7,157 nt of DNA, from assembly GCA_025355485.1 (NCBI GenBank), contig JANXZP010000064.1, positions 1 to 7,157 on the forward strand, in the 5' to 3' direction. The position numbers and the translations under genes are program-made. Positions 1 through 6,619 of the stretch are shown here, one piece after another (position 1 is the stretch's first letter; every line of letters starts with the position of its first letter). Source of the DNA: Pseudomonadota bacterium (GTDB lineage Bacteria > Pseudomonadota > Gammaproteobacteria > Xanthomonadales > Xanthomonadaceae). Below the pieces are notes generated by a model. It was not told the DNA's origin. It ran no database searches and was given only the letters and a program-made list of their open reading frames with translations.

Positions 1-146
1 TCGCCGGCGGCGGCTCTGGCCACGGCTTCAAGCACGGCCCACGGGTGGGCGAATCCGTCGCGACTCTGATGTTGAAGGGCGCGCCCGCTGAGCCGCGCTT
101 CAGCCTTGCTTCGAAGAAGACCGAGCAGAAGCGCGAAGTACATTGA
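1..146 (+). CDS. FAD-dependent oxidoreductase (DAO/sarcosine oxidase type), C-terminal end only
   Basis: Only the last 47 complete codons are in the window; the reading frame runs from position 3 to a TGA at 144-146. The peptide begins AGGGSGHGFKHGP and ends KKTEQKREVH. The G-GGSGHGFK-(x)-P-x-VGE pattern is the C-terminal FAD-binding signature of the D-amino-acid oxidase / monomeric sarcosine oxidase family, which oxidises amines or amino acids with FAD and oxygen or another acceptor. The upstream N-terminal GxGxxG nucleotide-binding half would lie to the left of the window, so intactness cannot be judged. The same C-terminus recurs at 521-664 in the same orientation: the two 47-residue ends align without gaps and share 36 residues by my count, so these are tandem paralogues. 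Substrate cannot be assigned. Confidence is good for the family and low for the precise enzyme. Confidence 0.75.
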   Translation, partial: AGGGSGHGFKHGPRVGESVATLMLKGAPAEPRFSLASKKTEQKREVH

Positions 147-190
147 TCAACCACGCATCAATTGCCGGCAGGCGCTCGTTGCGGATCTTG

Positions 191-664
191 ATGCGATACG
201 TGATGTTCGCGATCGCGGTATTCGCATCGCGTGCCTTGCCGATCTGGCTCGACTTCGGTCGCGATTGGTACGGCTTCCCCGATATGGATGGCCGCGGATT
301 CAAGCTCGCGCACGACTCGCATGGCGAGGCGATCGATCCCGACAGCATGGAACGCGTGCCGAGCGCCGAACGCATCGCGAGCGCGCGCGAGTTTCTCGCG
401 TTGCGCTTCCCCGCGCTGGCCAACGCGCCGCTGGTGGGCAGCGAAGTCTGCCAATACGAGAACACCTCGAACGGCGATTTCGTGATCGATCGCCATCCCG
501 CATTCGACAATGCGTGGATCGCCGGCGGCGGCTCCGGCCACGGCTTCAAGCACGGCCCTGCGGTGGGCGAATACGTCGCCGAGCGCATGCTCAACGATGG
601 GCCCGTCGAAGCACGCTTCAGCGTGGCGTCGAAGAAGACCGAGAAGAAGCGCGAGGTGCATTGA
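191..664 (+). pseudogene. N-terminally truncated FAD-dependent oxidoreductase (tandem duplicate remnant)
   Basis: An open frame ends at TGA 662-664 and can start at ATG 191, ATG 203 or TTG 143; none has a convincing Shine-Dalgarno. Clear family similarity begins only near position 233 (ALPIWLDFG) and covers the C-terminal part of a DAO/monomeric sarcosine oxidase-type flavoenzyme: a YGFPDMDGRGFK segment, ALRFPAL, EVCQYENTSNGDFVIDRHP, then AWIAGGGSGHGFK-x-GPAVGEYV. The cysteine of VCQYE (codon 449-451) aligns with the position that carries covalent FAD in monomeric sarcosine oxidase. About 145 residues remain, whereas family members are usually about 370-400 residues. The N-terminal Rossmann FAD-binding half, including GxGxxG, is absent, so an active oxidase is not expected. 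The 47-residue tail matches the upstream gene at 36 positions, which points to tandem duplication followed by 5' loss. Alternatively a short protein of unknown role could still be made. The stretch before 233 does not look like this family. Confidence 0.65.
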
Positions 665-721
665 CGCTACGCGCGTGTTCGGTTTTCAGTTTTCGGCAAC
701 AGCTGTCGCGATGCCGCCAGC

Positions 722-3700
722 TTACGCGACGAGATCGGGCCGCTGCGTAACGGCTGCAGCGCGCAATGCCTGCAACGCCTCATCGAACGGCAGCGGTCGG
801 CCGAGCAGGTAACCCTGCATTTCGTCGCAACCGCGCGCGTGCAGCCATTTCAGTTGCTGCGCGGTTTCCACGCCCTCGGCGACGGTGTGCAGACCGAGGC
901 TGTGCGCGAGGTTGATGATCGACGTGCAGATCGTGTCGTTGTCGTCGTCCTGGCCAAGCTGGTCGACGAACGAGCGGTCGATCTTCAAGCGGTCGATCGG
1001 CAATCGCTTGAGGTAGGCCAGGCTCGAATAACCGGTGCCGAAGTCGTCCACCGAAATGCTGACGCCGAGCGCGTCGAGCCGCTGCATGATGCCGATCGCG
1101 GCTTCCGGGTTAGCCATGATCGCGCTCTCGGTCAGCTCCAGTTCGATCGCTCCCTGCCGCACCGCATGGGTGTCGATCGCGCCGTACACGTCTTCGAACA
1201 CATTCTGCTGGAATTGCACCGCGGACACGTTGACCGCGATGCGCAGATGGCCGAATCCGGCATCGACCAGCAGCGCGTGGTGGCGCGCCGCTTCGTGCAG
1301 CACCCAGCGACCGAGCGGAACGATCAAGCCGCTGTCTTCGCACACGCCGATGAATTGCGCCGGTTCCAGCAGGCCACGCTCCGGATGCCGCCAGCGCAAC
1401 AGCGCCTCCAGCCCGACCGCGGCACCGTCGCGGTCGAACAGCGGCTGGAACTCCAGGCAGAATTCCTCGCGCTGCAACGCATCGCGCAAGGCCGAAGCGA
1501 GGTGCAGTCGTTCGCTGATGCCCGCATCGAAATCCGCGTGGTACGCGACCGCTCGGTTGCGGCCCTGCTGCTTGGCCTTGTACATCGCAAGGTCGGCTTT
1601 CTTGAGCAGGGTTTCGGCGTCCCCGCCGGCATCGGGATAACGGCAATAGCCGATACTCGCGGTGACGTAATGCGGCGCGCCGGCGATGTCCACCGAATCC
1701 GCGAGTGCGCCGCTGATGCGCTCGATCACGCGACCGACGCCGTCCTCGTCGGATTCCTCGGTGAGGATCACCACGAATTCGTCGCCGCCGAAACGGCCCA
1801 GCGTGTCCGGGCTACGCACGGCTTTGGCGAAACGTCGCGCGATGACGCGCAGCACTTCGTCGCCGGCGCTGTGGCCGAGGCTGTCGTTGATCAGCTTGAA
1901 CTCGTCCAGGTCCACGAACAGCACGCCGACGCCGCGCCCGTAGCGTTCGGCGTTCTGCACGCCCTGTTGCAGGCGGTCGGTGAGCAACTGGCGGTTCGGC
2001 AATCCGGTCAGTTCATCGTAGGTCGCACGATAGGCGAGCTGCTCGAGGATGCGCTGGCGTTCGGTGACGTCGGACTGGATGCTCACGTAGTGGGTCAGCA
2101 CGCCGGCGGCATCGCGCACCGGCGCAAGATAGAAATCGTTCCAGTACACCTCGCCGTCCTTGCGATGGTCGCGCAGCAGCACGCGCACCTCGCGCTGTTC
2201 GACGATCGCGTGGCGGATCGCGGCGAATTCGGGCTCGTCGGCATCGCTATGCCGCAGGAAGCGGCAGGCGCTGCCGATGATCTCCGTCGCCGCGTAACCG
2301 GTCATCTTCTCGAACGCGCGGTTGACGTACACCGCTGGCACGTCCGGCAGGCGCGCGTCGGCGATCAGGATGCCGTTGTCGGCCGACTCCACCGCGCGCC
2401 GCAGCAAGTGCAGGTCGGCCTCGTCGCGCTGTTTCTGGGTGACGTCGAGCATGCCGCCGACCATGCGGATCGCGCGTCCGTGCGCGTCGCGCAGCAGGAA
2501 ACCGCGATCGAGCACGTCGGCATAGCTGCCGTCCTTGCGCCGCAGCCGATAGGTTTCCTCCCATTCGGTGCGCTCCGATGCGATCGCGCGGCCGAGGCTT
2601 GCGCGGATGCGGGCGCGATCGTCCGGATGCAGCAGCGTGTCGACCACATCCATGGTCGAGCCGAGCTCGTCGCGCGAGTAACCGAACAGCACATACGCAT
2701 TGTCGCTGCGCCAGGTCGCGTCGGTCTGCGGATCCCAGTCCCAGATCGCGTCGCTGGTTGCGCGCGCGACCAGCTGGAAACGCTGCTCGCTGCGTTCGCG
2801 TTCGGTCACGTCCAGCGCCAGCACCAGCCGCGCCGTACGTTCCTCGAAGCGGATGTCGCGGGAGTGGATCGCCGCACGCATGCGGCTGCCGTCCTTGCGC
2901 AGGTGCGTCCAGACCAATCCCTGCGGACGCTGCTCGGCATCCATCCGCGCGACCGCGATCACCTCCTCGACATCCTCGGGCGGACGGATGTCGAGGATGC
3001 TGCCGGCCAACAGCTCGTCGCGCGTGTAGCCGTAGTTCGCGAGCATCGCATCGTTGACCGCGAGCAAGCGCAGCGTCTCGCGGTCGTACACCCACATCGG
3101 CAGCGGGTTGTGATCGAACATGTAGCGGTAGTCGGCTTCGGCTTCGCGCAGTCGCTGGCGGGCGTCGGCCAGTTCAGTGATGTCCTGCTGGATGCCGCGC
3201 AACATGCGCTGCCCGGGCGTGCGATCGATCCACTCGGCGCGCGCATACACGGCGCGTACCTCGCCATCCGGGCGGAGAATCCGGTATTCGGTCTCGCTCA
3301 GTTCGCCGCCCCCGAGCGCCCGCGACAGGTAGCCGCGCATGCGTTCGCGATCGTCCGGATGCATGTAGCCGGGGATCTCCTCGATCCGCAGCGGATCATC
3401 GCGCGGCGGCAATCCGCAGATTGCGAAGTTTTCCGGCGACCAGAACACCTCGCCGGTCTCCACGTTCCAGGTCCAGTCGCCGAGCTTGGCGATCCGCCGC
3501 GCCTCTTCGCCGCGCAGCGATTGCTCGCGCAAGTCGGCGAGCAGTTGGGTCTGCCGCGCATGGCTGCGTGCGAACGCGCGGCTGAGCCAGAACCACAACG
3601 CTCCGAGCAGCAGCGCGATGGCGAATGCGGGCACCGAGAAGCGCCACCATTCCGCCAGCAACGGTTGCCGCGGGCTGCCGACGATGACGATCAACGGCGT

Positions 3701-4495
3701 ATGCGCGACGCGCTGGAACACGAGCTGTCGCGGCACGCCGTCGATCACGCTGGGCTCGATGAAATCGCCGCTGGCCATGTCCCGGTGCGCGGAATCGAAG
3801 ATCGGGATCGAGTCCAGCCGCGTGCCGGCGTAGCGTTGGTTCGCCTGCGAGCGCGCCAGCATCACCCGGTCGCGATGCACCAGGTTGAGCATCGCGTCCG
3901 GGCCGAGGTCGTAGCCTTGCAGCACTTGTGCGAACCAGTCGGCATCGATGCGCGCGCCGATGCGCGCACCCGATGGGCCGTCGAACGCCACCGGCACCAG
4001 CCAGCGCCCGCTGGTGGCGTCGTGGATCGGCGCGCCGATCGCGAGTCCCGTCGGTTGCGCGTCCGCATCGGCTTTCGGTAGCCAAGTCGCCGTCGCGCGC
4101 TGGCCTTGCGCATCGAAGGCTAAGCCATCGGCGCGCAACAGCACGAGGTCGTTCAGTGCGATGCCGAGTCGGTGCTGCTCTTGCAACGGTGCCGACCGTT
4201 GCGGCGCGGCGTTCTTCGACGCGCCTTGTGCTGCATGGTCCGCGGTCTCCTGCAGCTCGGCGGCGAGCCAATCGAGTCGTTCGACCAGTTGCCGTTGCAC
4301 CGCCTGGACGACGATGCGCGCGCGTTCGACCGCATGCGCGTTCTCGCGATCGAGGTCGTACCAGACCAGCAGCGCGAATACCGTGGGCAACAACAACGAC
4401 AGGCAGAACCCCGCCCACAGCAGGCCACGCAAACCCGCCGGGGCAGCGTCGGCGGAACGTCGGAAGCGGAATGCGGAAACGATCATGCGCGGCAT
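722..4495 (-). CDS. Membrane-bound PAS-GGDEF-EAL cyclic-di-GMP cyclase/phosphodiesterase
   Basis: A 1257-residue inner-membrane signalling protein expected to make and/or degrade cyclic di-GMP. Order: TM helix about 24-47; periplasmic Cache-like sensor about 48-286 (IGAPIHDATSGRWLVPV, then a DLGPD-containing strand); TM about 287-305; four PAS/PAC domains at about 333-446, 453-567, 571-690 and 693-815; GGDEF about 815-985; EAL about 997-1240. The GGDEF domain has the metal Asp D862 (VDLDEFKLIND), RFGGDEF at 901-907 and an I-site RxxD (R894-D897) five residues upstream, so product inhibition is likely. The EAL domain keeps EALLRW (E1030), N1089, E1123 (ELTES), D1150-D1151 (DDFGTGYSS), K1171, E1207 (AEGVE) and Q1227, so phosphodiesterase activity is expected. 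PAS4 is LOV-like with altered flavin contacts. The start at 4495 is the first ATG; a second lies at 4486, and neither has a strong Shine-Dalgarno. The gene converges with the oxidase remnant, 57 bp away. Family and domains are certain; the net direction of activity and the ligands are unknown. Confidence 0.96.
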   Translation of the reverse strand: MPRMIVSAFRFRRSADAAPAGLRGLLWAGFCLSLLLPTVFALLVWYDLDRENAHAVERARIVVQAVQRQLVERLDWLAAELQETADHAAQGASKNAAPQRSAPLQEQHRLGIALNDLVLLRADGLAFDAQGQRATATWLPKADADAQPTGLAIGAPIHDATSGRWLVPVAFDGPSGARIGARIDADWFAQVLQGYDLGPDAMLNLVHRDRVMLARSQANQRYAGTRLDSIPIFDSAHRDMASGDFIEPSVIDGVPRQLVFQRVAHTPLIVIVGSPRQPLLAEWWRFSVPAFAIALLLGALWFWLSRAFARSHARQTQLLADLREQSLRGEEARRIAKLGDWTWNVETGEVFWSPENFAICGLPPRDDPLRIEEIPGYMHPDDRERMRGYLSRALGGGELSETEYRILRPDGEVRAVYARAEWIDRTPGQRMLRGIQQDITELADARQRLREAEADYRYMFDHNPLPMWVYDRETLRLLAVNDAMLANYGYTRDELLAGSILDIRPPEDVEEVIAVARMDAEQRPQGLVWTHLRKDGSRMRAAIHSRDIRFEERTARLVLALDVTERERSEQRFQLVARATSDAIWDWDPQTDATWRSDNAYVLFGYSRDELGSTMDVVDTLLHPDDRARIRASLGRAIASERTEWEETYRLRRKDGSYADVLDRGFLLRDAHGRAIRMVGGMLDVTQKQRDEADLHLLRRAVESADNGILIADARLPDVPAVYVNRAFEKMTGYAATEIIGSACRFLRHSDADEPEFAAIRHAIVEQREVRVLLRDHRKDGEVYWNDFYLAPVRDAAGVLTHYVSIQSDVTERQRILEQLAYRATYDELTGLPNRQLLTDRLQQGVQNAERYGRGVGVLFVDLDEFKLINDSLGHSAGDEVLRVIARRFAKAVRSPDTLGRFGGDEFVVILTEESDEDGVGRVIERISGALADSVDIAGAPHYVTASIGYCRYPDAGGDAETLLKKADLAMYKAKQQGRNRAVAYHADFDAGISERLHLASALRDALQREEFCLEFQPLFDRDGAAVGLEALLRWRHPERGLLEPAQFIGVCEDSGLIVPLGRWVLHEAARHHALLVDAGFGHLRIAVNVSAVQFQQNVFEDVYGAIDTHAVRQGAIELELTESAIMANPEAAIGIMQRLDALGVSISVDDFGTGYSSLAYLKRLPIDRLKIDRSFVDQLGQDDDNDTICTSIINLAHSLGLHTVAEGVETAQQLKWLHARGCDEMQGYLLGRPLPFDEALQALRAAAVTQRPDLVA
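2051..2419 (-). other. LOV-like fourth PAS domain of the c-di-GMP enzyme
   Basis: Residues about 693-815 of the PAS-GGDEF-EAL protein, immediately before the GGDEF domain. The segment GSACRFLRHSDAD (residues 741-753) corresponds to the LOV signature GxNCRFLQ. The adduct-forming cysteine is present (C744, codon 2264-2266) and RFL follows. The later block RKDGEVYWNDFYLAPVRD and the ending YVSIQSDVT also match LOV domains, including the Asn of YWN (N786) and the Gln of IQ (Q807). Three residues that usually hydrogen-bond FMN differ: Asn before the Cys is Ala (A743), the Gln of CRFLQ is Arg (R748), and the Asn ten residues before N786 is Asp (D776). In LOV proteins blue light forms a Cys-flavin adduct that controls the output domain. 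Whether this version still binds flavin cannot be read from sequence. Confidence 0.7.
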
Positions 4496-4522
4496 TGGCT
4501 CGAAATCGCTAGTCGAAGGCGC

Positions 4523-4591
4523 TTACGCGCGTTCGTCAGCGGTCCGTCCGTCGACGATTGCGCCAAGTTCGGCGAGCGTGCCGCGCCACAT
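4523..4591 (-). CDS. Possible 22-codon upstream ORF / leader peptide
   Basis: An ATG at 4591-4589 opens a 22-codon ORF, beginning MWRGTLAELG and ending in TAA at 4523-4525. It is preceded by a purine-rich GGGAGAG about 8 nt upstream, a better ribosome-binding candidate than anything in front of the PAS-GGDEF-EAL start. It lies downstream of the candidate promoter, ends 27 nt before that gene's ATG, and is in the same frame with the stop between them. It could be a leader peptide that tunes translation of the downstream gene, a decayed former N-terminus, or chance. The encoded peptide matches no family I recognise. Confidence 0.25.
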   Translation of the reverse strand: MWRGTLAELGAIVDGRTADERA

Positions 4592-4623
4592 GGGTCCCAC
4601 TCTCCCGCCGTGTCTGCGATCGC

Positions 4624-4654
4624 CCTATGCTGCGCCCGCGCGGTTTCCTGTCAA
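4624..4654 (-). promoter_or_regulatory. Candidate sigma-70 promoter for the PAS-GGDEF-EAL gene
   Basis: Read on the minus strand, an exact TTGACA -35 hexamer lies at 4654-4649. A weak -10 candidate CATAGG lies at 4629-4624, giving a 19-bp spacer, longer than the ideal 17. Transcription would start near 4617, leaving a leader of about 120 nt before the ATG at 4495. Orientation and position between two leftward genes fit, and a perfect TTGACA is uncommon in such GC-rich DNA. The poor -10 match keeps confidence modest. Confidence 0.4.
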
Positions 4655-4701
4655 GCGAACGCATTTATTACGCCGAAACGGCCTTACCCGCATGCCAGCC
4701 T

Positions 4702-5751
4702 TCACGCCACGCGCCGCACGCCCGGCAGCGACAGCACGTAATCGGCGCCCATCAACTGCGACGGTGTGCGATAACCCGATGGCGCGTCGCCTTCGCGCAA
4801 CAGGCCTTCGACGATGCCGAGCGATGCGGTGACGGTGAGCGCGTAGCCGTTCGGCGTGACCAATTGCCGCTTCACTTCACGGCCCGACGCATCGCGCGCC
4901 TCGCCCCAGACATGGGTGACGGTGGATTCGCGCTTGTCGTCGGACGGCCCACGCACCGATTTCTCGACGCGGCGCTTCATGAAACCTTGCACGAATCGCG
5001 TGCGCAGCAATGGGCCAAGCAGACGCATCCGTCGCACATTCGCGATCGTGCTCGGCGATACCGCCATGTACACCTCGATGTTCGAAATGCCGGTGCTGAC
5101 GAACGCGGTATACACATCGCCCCAGGGAATCGTCATCGCGCTGCGCGATTGACCATCGCGGACAAAATTGCGCGACTTCCACGCGAGTGGCACGCGCGTC
5201 ATTTTTCCGTCGATGCGCGCGCGGCCACCATTGCCTAAACCTTCGACGCTGGTCTTCGCGGTGCCGGGGCTCGGCCCGCCGCCGGCCTCGAACGCGAGCA
5301 CGAGATGGGTCGCGTCCGGCAAATCCTGCTTCAACATGGCCGAGAGGCAATCGGTCGGCACGACGTCGAAACCCGCGCCGGGCAATACGACAATGCCGCG
5401 TTCGATCGCGCGCGCGTCCTGCGCGTGGCAGTGCGCGAACACGTCGATCTCGCCGGTGATGTCGAGGTAATGCGCACCGACCGAAAGACAGCCTTCGAGC
5501 ATCGGAGCGGATGTCGCCGAGAACGGGCCGGCGCAATGCAGCACCAGCTTGATGCCGTCCAGCCCGAGGCGCACCGCGGCCGGATCGGACAGATCGAAGA
5601 TGCGGTGCTCGAACCCGAGTTCGCGTGCGAGCGTTGCGACGGTTTCACTGCGCCCGGCCAGCACCGGATCGAGCCCGCGACGCTTCGCCTCGATCGCAAT
5701 CAGCCGACCGGTGTAACCGTTGGCGCCATAGATCATCCACGGAATGCTCAT
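4702..5751 (-). CDS. Saccharopine dehydrogenase-like / trans-acting enoyl reductase-like NAD(P)-binding protein
   Basis: A 349-residue protein of the saccharopine dehydrogenase NADP-binding family, in the subgroup that includes trans-acting enoyl reductases and SCCPDH-like proteins rather than true lysine-pathway enzymes. The N-terminal Rossmann motif is GANGYTGR (residues 9-16), followed by LAGRSE (31-36), whose Arg-Ser after the second strand suggests NADP(H). Other family hallmarks are CAGPF (73-77), HYLDITGE (94-101), GAGFDVVPTDCL (125-136) and the C-terminal ADYVLSLPGV (336-345). Length fits the short single-polypeptide subgroup. The start at 5751 is chosen because it gives the MSIPWMIYGANG terminus, has a good Shine-Dalgarno (GAGGAA, 6 nt upstream) and overlaps the stop of the upstream SDR as ATGA. 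An open frame continues upstream but is antiparallel-frame shadow inside the SDR gene. A role in reducing a lipid-type or other hydrophobic substrate is inferred from family and neighbours only. Confidence 0.88.
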   Translation of the reverse strand: MSIPWMIYGANGYTGRLIAIEAKRRGLDPVLAGRSETVATLARELGFEHRIFDLSDPAAVRLGLDGIKLVLHCAGPFSATSAPMLEGCLSVGAHYLDITGEIDVFAHCHAQDARAIERGIVVLPGAGFDVVPTDCLSAMLKQDLPDATHLVLAFEAGGGPSPGTAKTSVEGLGNGGRARIDGKMTRVPLAWKSRNFVRDGQSRSAMTIPWGDVYTAFVSTGISNIEVYMAVSPSTIANVRRMRLLGPLLRTRFVQGFMKRRVEKSVRGPSDDKRESTVTHVWGEARDASGREVKRQLVTPNGYALTVTASLGIVEGLLREGDAPSGYRTPSQLMGADYVLSLPGVRRVA

Positions 5752-6548
5752 TGCGCTTTCCTCGCCATCGCCGCGATCGCGCGCATGAGCCTGCGGAAAT
5801 ACAGTTCGGGAAACCATCGCTTGATACGCCAACGCATCGGCTCGTTGCGCGTTGGCAGGATCAGGAAATCGCCGCGCTCGGTCGCCACGAAGATGTTGTC
5901 GGCGACCGAATCCAACGTGTCCGCGCCGCCGCGCATCATCTTCTCGGCGAAGCCCTTCACGCGCTCGCTGCCGCGCCAGTTCTGCAACAGGTTGGTCTGG
6001 AAGAACGACGGGCACGCGACCGAGACACCCACTCCCGTGCCGTGAACTTCCGCGCGCAATTGTTCGGACAGCGCGACAACCGCGGCTTTCGACACGCCAT
6101 AGGTCATGATCGATGGCGCGCCGGCAAGCGCGGCGAACGATGCGGTGTTGAGGATGCGACCGCGCTTTCGTTCGAGCATGCCCGGCAGGAACGCGCGACA
6201 ACCGCGCACGACCCCGAGCAGGTTGATCTCCAGCACTTCGCGCCACTCGGCCATCGTGGTATCGACCATCGCCCCGCCGCTGGCGATACCGGCGTTGTTG
6301 ACCAGCACGTCGAGCGACCCGAATTCGGTATCGATCACATCGCGCAGCGAATCGAAGTCCGCATCATTGCCGACATCGATCGCGACCGCGGCATGCCCTT
6401 CGCCGGACAGCATCGCGAGGGTTTCCTGCGCGCGTTCGAGCACGATGTCCGCGCACGCGACCGCACAGCCCGCCTTCGCGTAACGCAGCGCGAGCGCGCG
6501 ACCGAGGCCGCTGCCCGCGCCGGTGATCAGGACCTTGCGTTGGTTCAT
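5748..6548 (-). CDS. Short-chain dehydrogenase/reductase (SDR), classical type
   Basis: A 266-residue classical SDR with a Rossmann fold, expected to interconvert an alcohol and a carbonyl. The cofactor motif TGAGSGLG is at residues 9-16. An acidic D34 at the end of the second strand (ACADI) favours NAD(H). NNAG is at 84-87, and the catalytic tetrad N109, S137, Y150, K154 (YGVSK) is complete, so the enzyme should be active. The C-terminal region after residue 237 (MRWRIKRWFPELYFRRLM) is basic and aromatic, which could make a membrane-facing or substrate-capping helix. The ATG at 6548 has a Shine-Dalgarno-like GGATGGGAT just upstream. Its TGA overlaps the ATG of the saccharopine dehydrogenase-like gene by 4 bp, so the two form an operon. 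It is divergent from another SDR across a 71-bp gap. The substrate is unknown. Confidence 0.93.
   Translation of the reverse strand: MNQRKVLITGAGSGLGRALALRYAKAGCAVACADIVLERAQETLAMLSGEGHAAVAIDVGNDADFDSLRDVIDTEFGSLDVLVNNAGIASGGAMVDTTMAEWREVLEINLLGVVRGCRAFLPGMLERKRGRILNTASFAALAGAPSIMTYGVSKAAVVALSEQLRAEVHGTGVGVSVACPSFFQTNLLQNWRGSERVKGFAEKMMRGGADTLDSVADNIFVATERGDFLILPTRNEPMRWRIKRWFPELYFRRLMRAIAAMARKAQ
5758..5763 (-). promoter_or_regulatory. Ribosome-binding site of the saccharopine dehydrogenase-like gene
   Basis: Minus-strand GAGGAA lies 6 nt before the ATG at 5751, inside the last codons of the upstream SDR. Together with the ATGA stop/start overlap at 5748-5751 it fixes the start codon and suggests translational coupling of the two genes. 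Confidence 0.7.
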
Positions 6549-6619
6549 GGCGATCCCATCCAGTCAATTGCGGCGGCTCGTGGTAGCGTTTCCAGCATAC
6601 AACGCCAAGGGCCACCGGT
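6549..6619. promoter_or_regulatory. Divergent promoter region between two SDR genes
   Basis: This 71-bp gap separates the starts of two oppositely oriented oxidoreductase genes, so promoters for both directions should lie here or extend into the coding ends. I find no clear -35/-10 pair. Minus-strand TATGCT near 6595-6600 and plus-strand TTGCGG at 6568-6573 are weak hexamer candidates with no good partner. The plus-strand ribosome-binding site AAGGG is at 6607-6611. The call rests on gene geometry, not on a strong motif. Confidence 0.35.

Noticed and set aside
665..721. Possible bidirectional terminator between the two convergent genes, with a GTTTTC direct repeat
   Set aside because: The GTTTTC-A-GTTTTC repeat is direct, not inverted, and no stable hairpin with a T-tract was found on either strand.
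106..750. Open frame of 214 codons on the plus strand over the oxidase remnant
   Set aside because: An Arg-rich out-of-frame reading with no family features; it overlaps the recognised oxidase frame.
839..4081. A 1080-codon open frame on the plus strand, antisense to the PAS-GGDEF-EAL gene
   Set aside because: It is rich in His, Gln, Arg, Val and Asp with no recognisable domain, as expected for the complement of a strongly GC-biased gene. The minus-strand protein has clear domains throughout.
4665..4690. Small inverted repeat GCCG-AAA-CGGC after the saccharopine dehydrogenase-like gene
   Set aside because: The stem is only four base pairs and is not followed by a run of T on the minus strand, so it is not supported as a terminator.
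5752..6246. N-terminal extension of the saccharopine dehydrogenase-like frame upstream of 5751
   Set aside because: It lies wholly inside the SDR gene in another frame, has no family similarity, and the ATG at 5751 has a good ribosome-binding site and the family's N-terminal GANGYTG motif.
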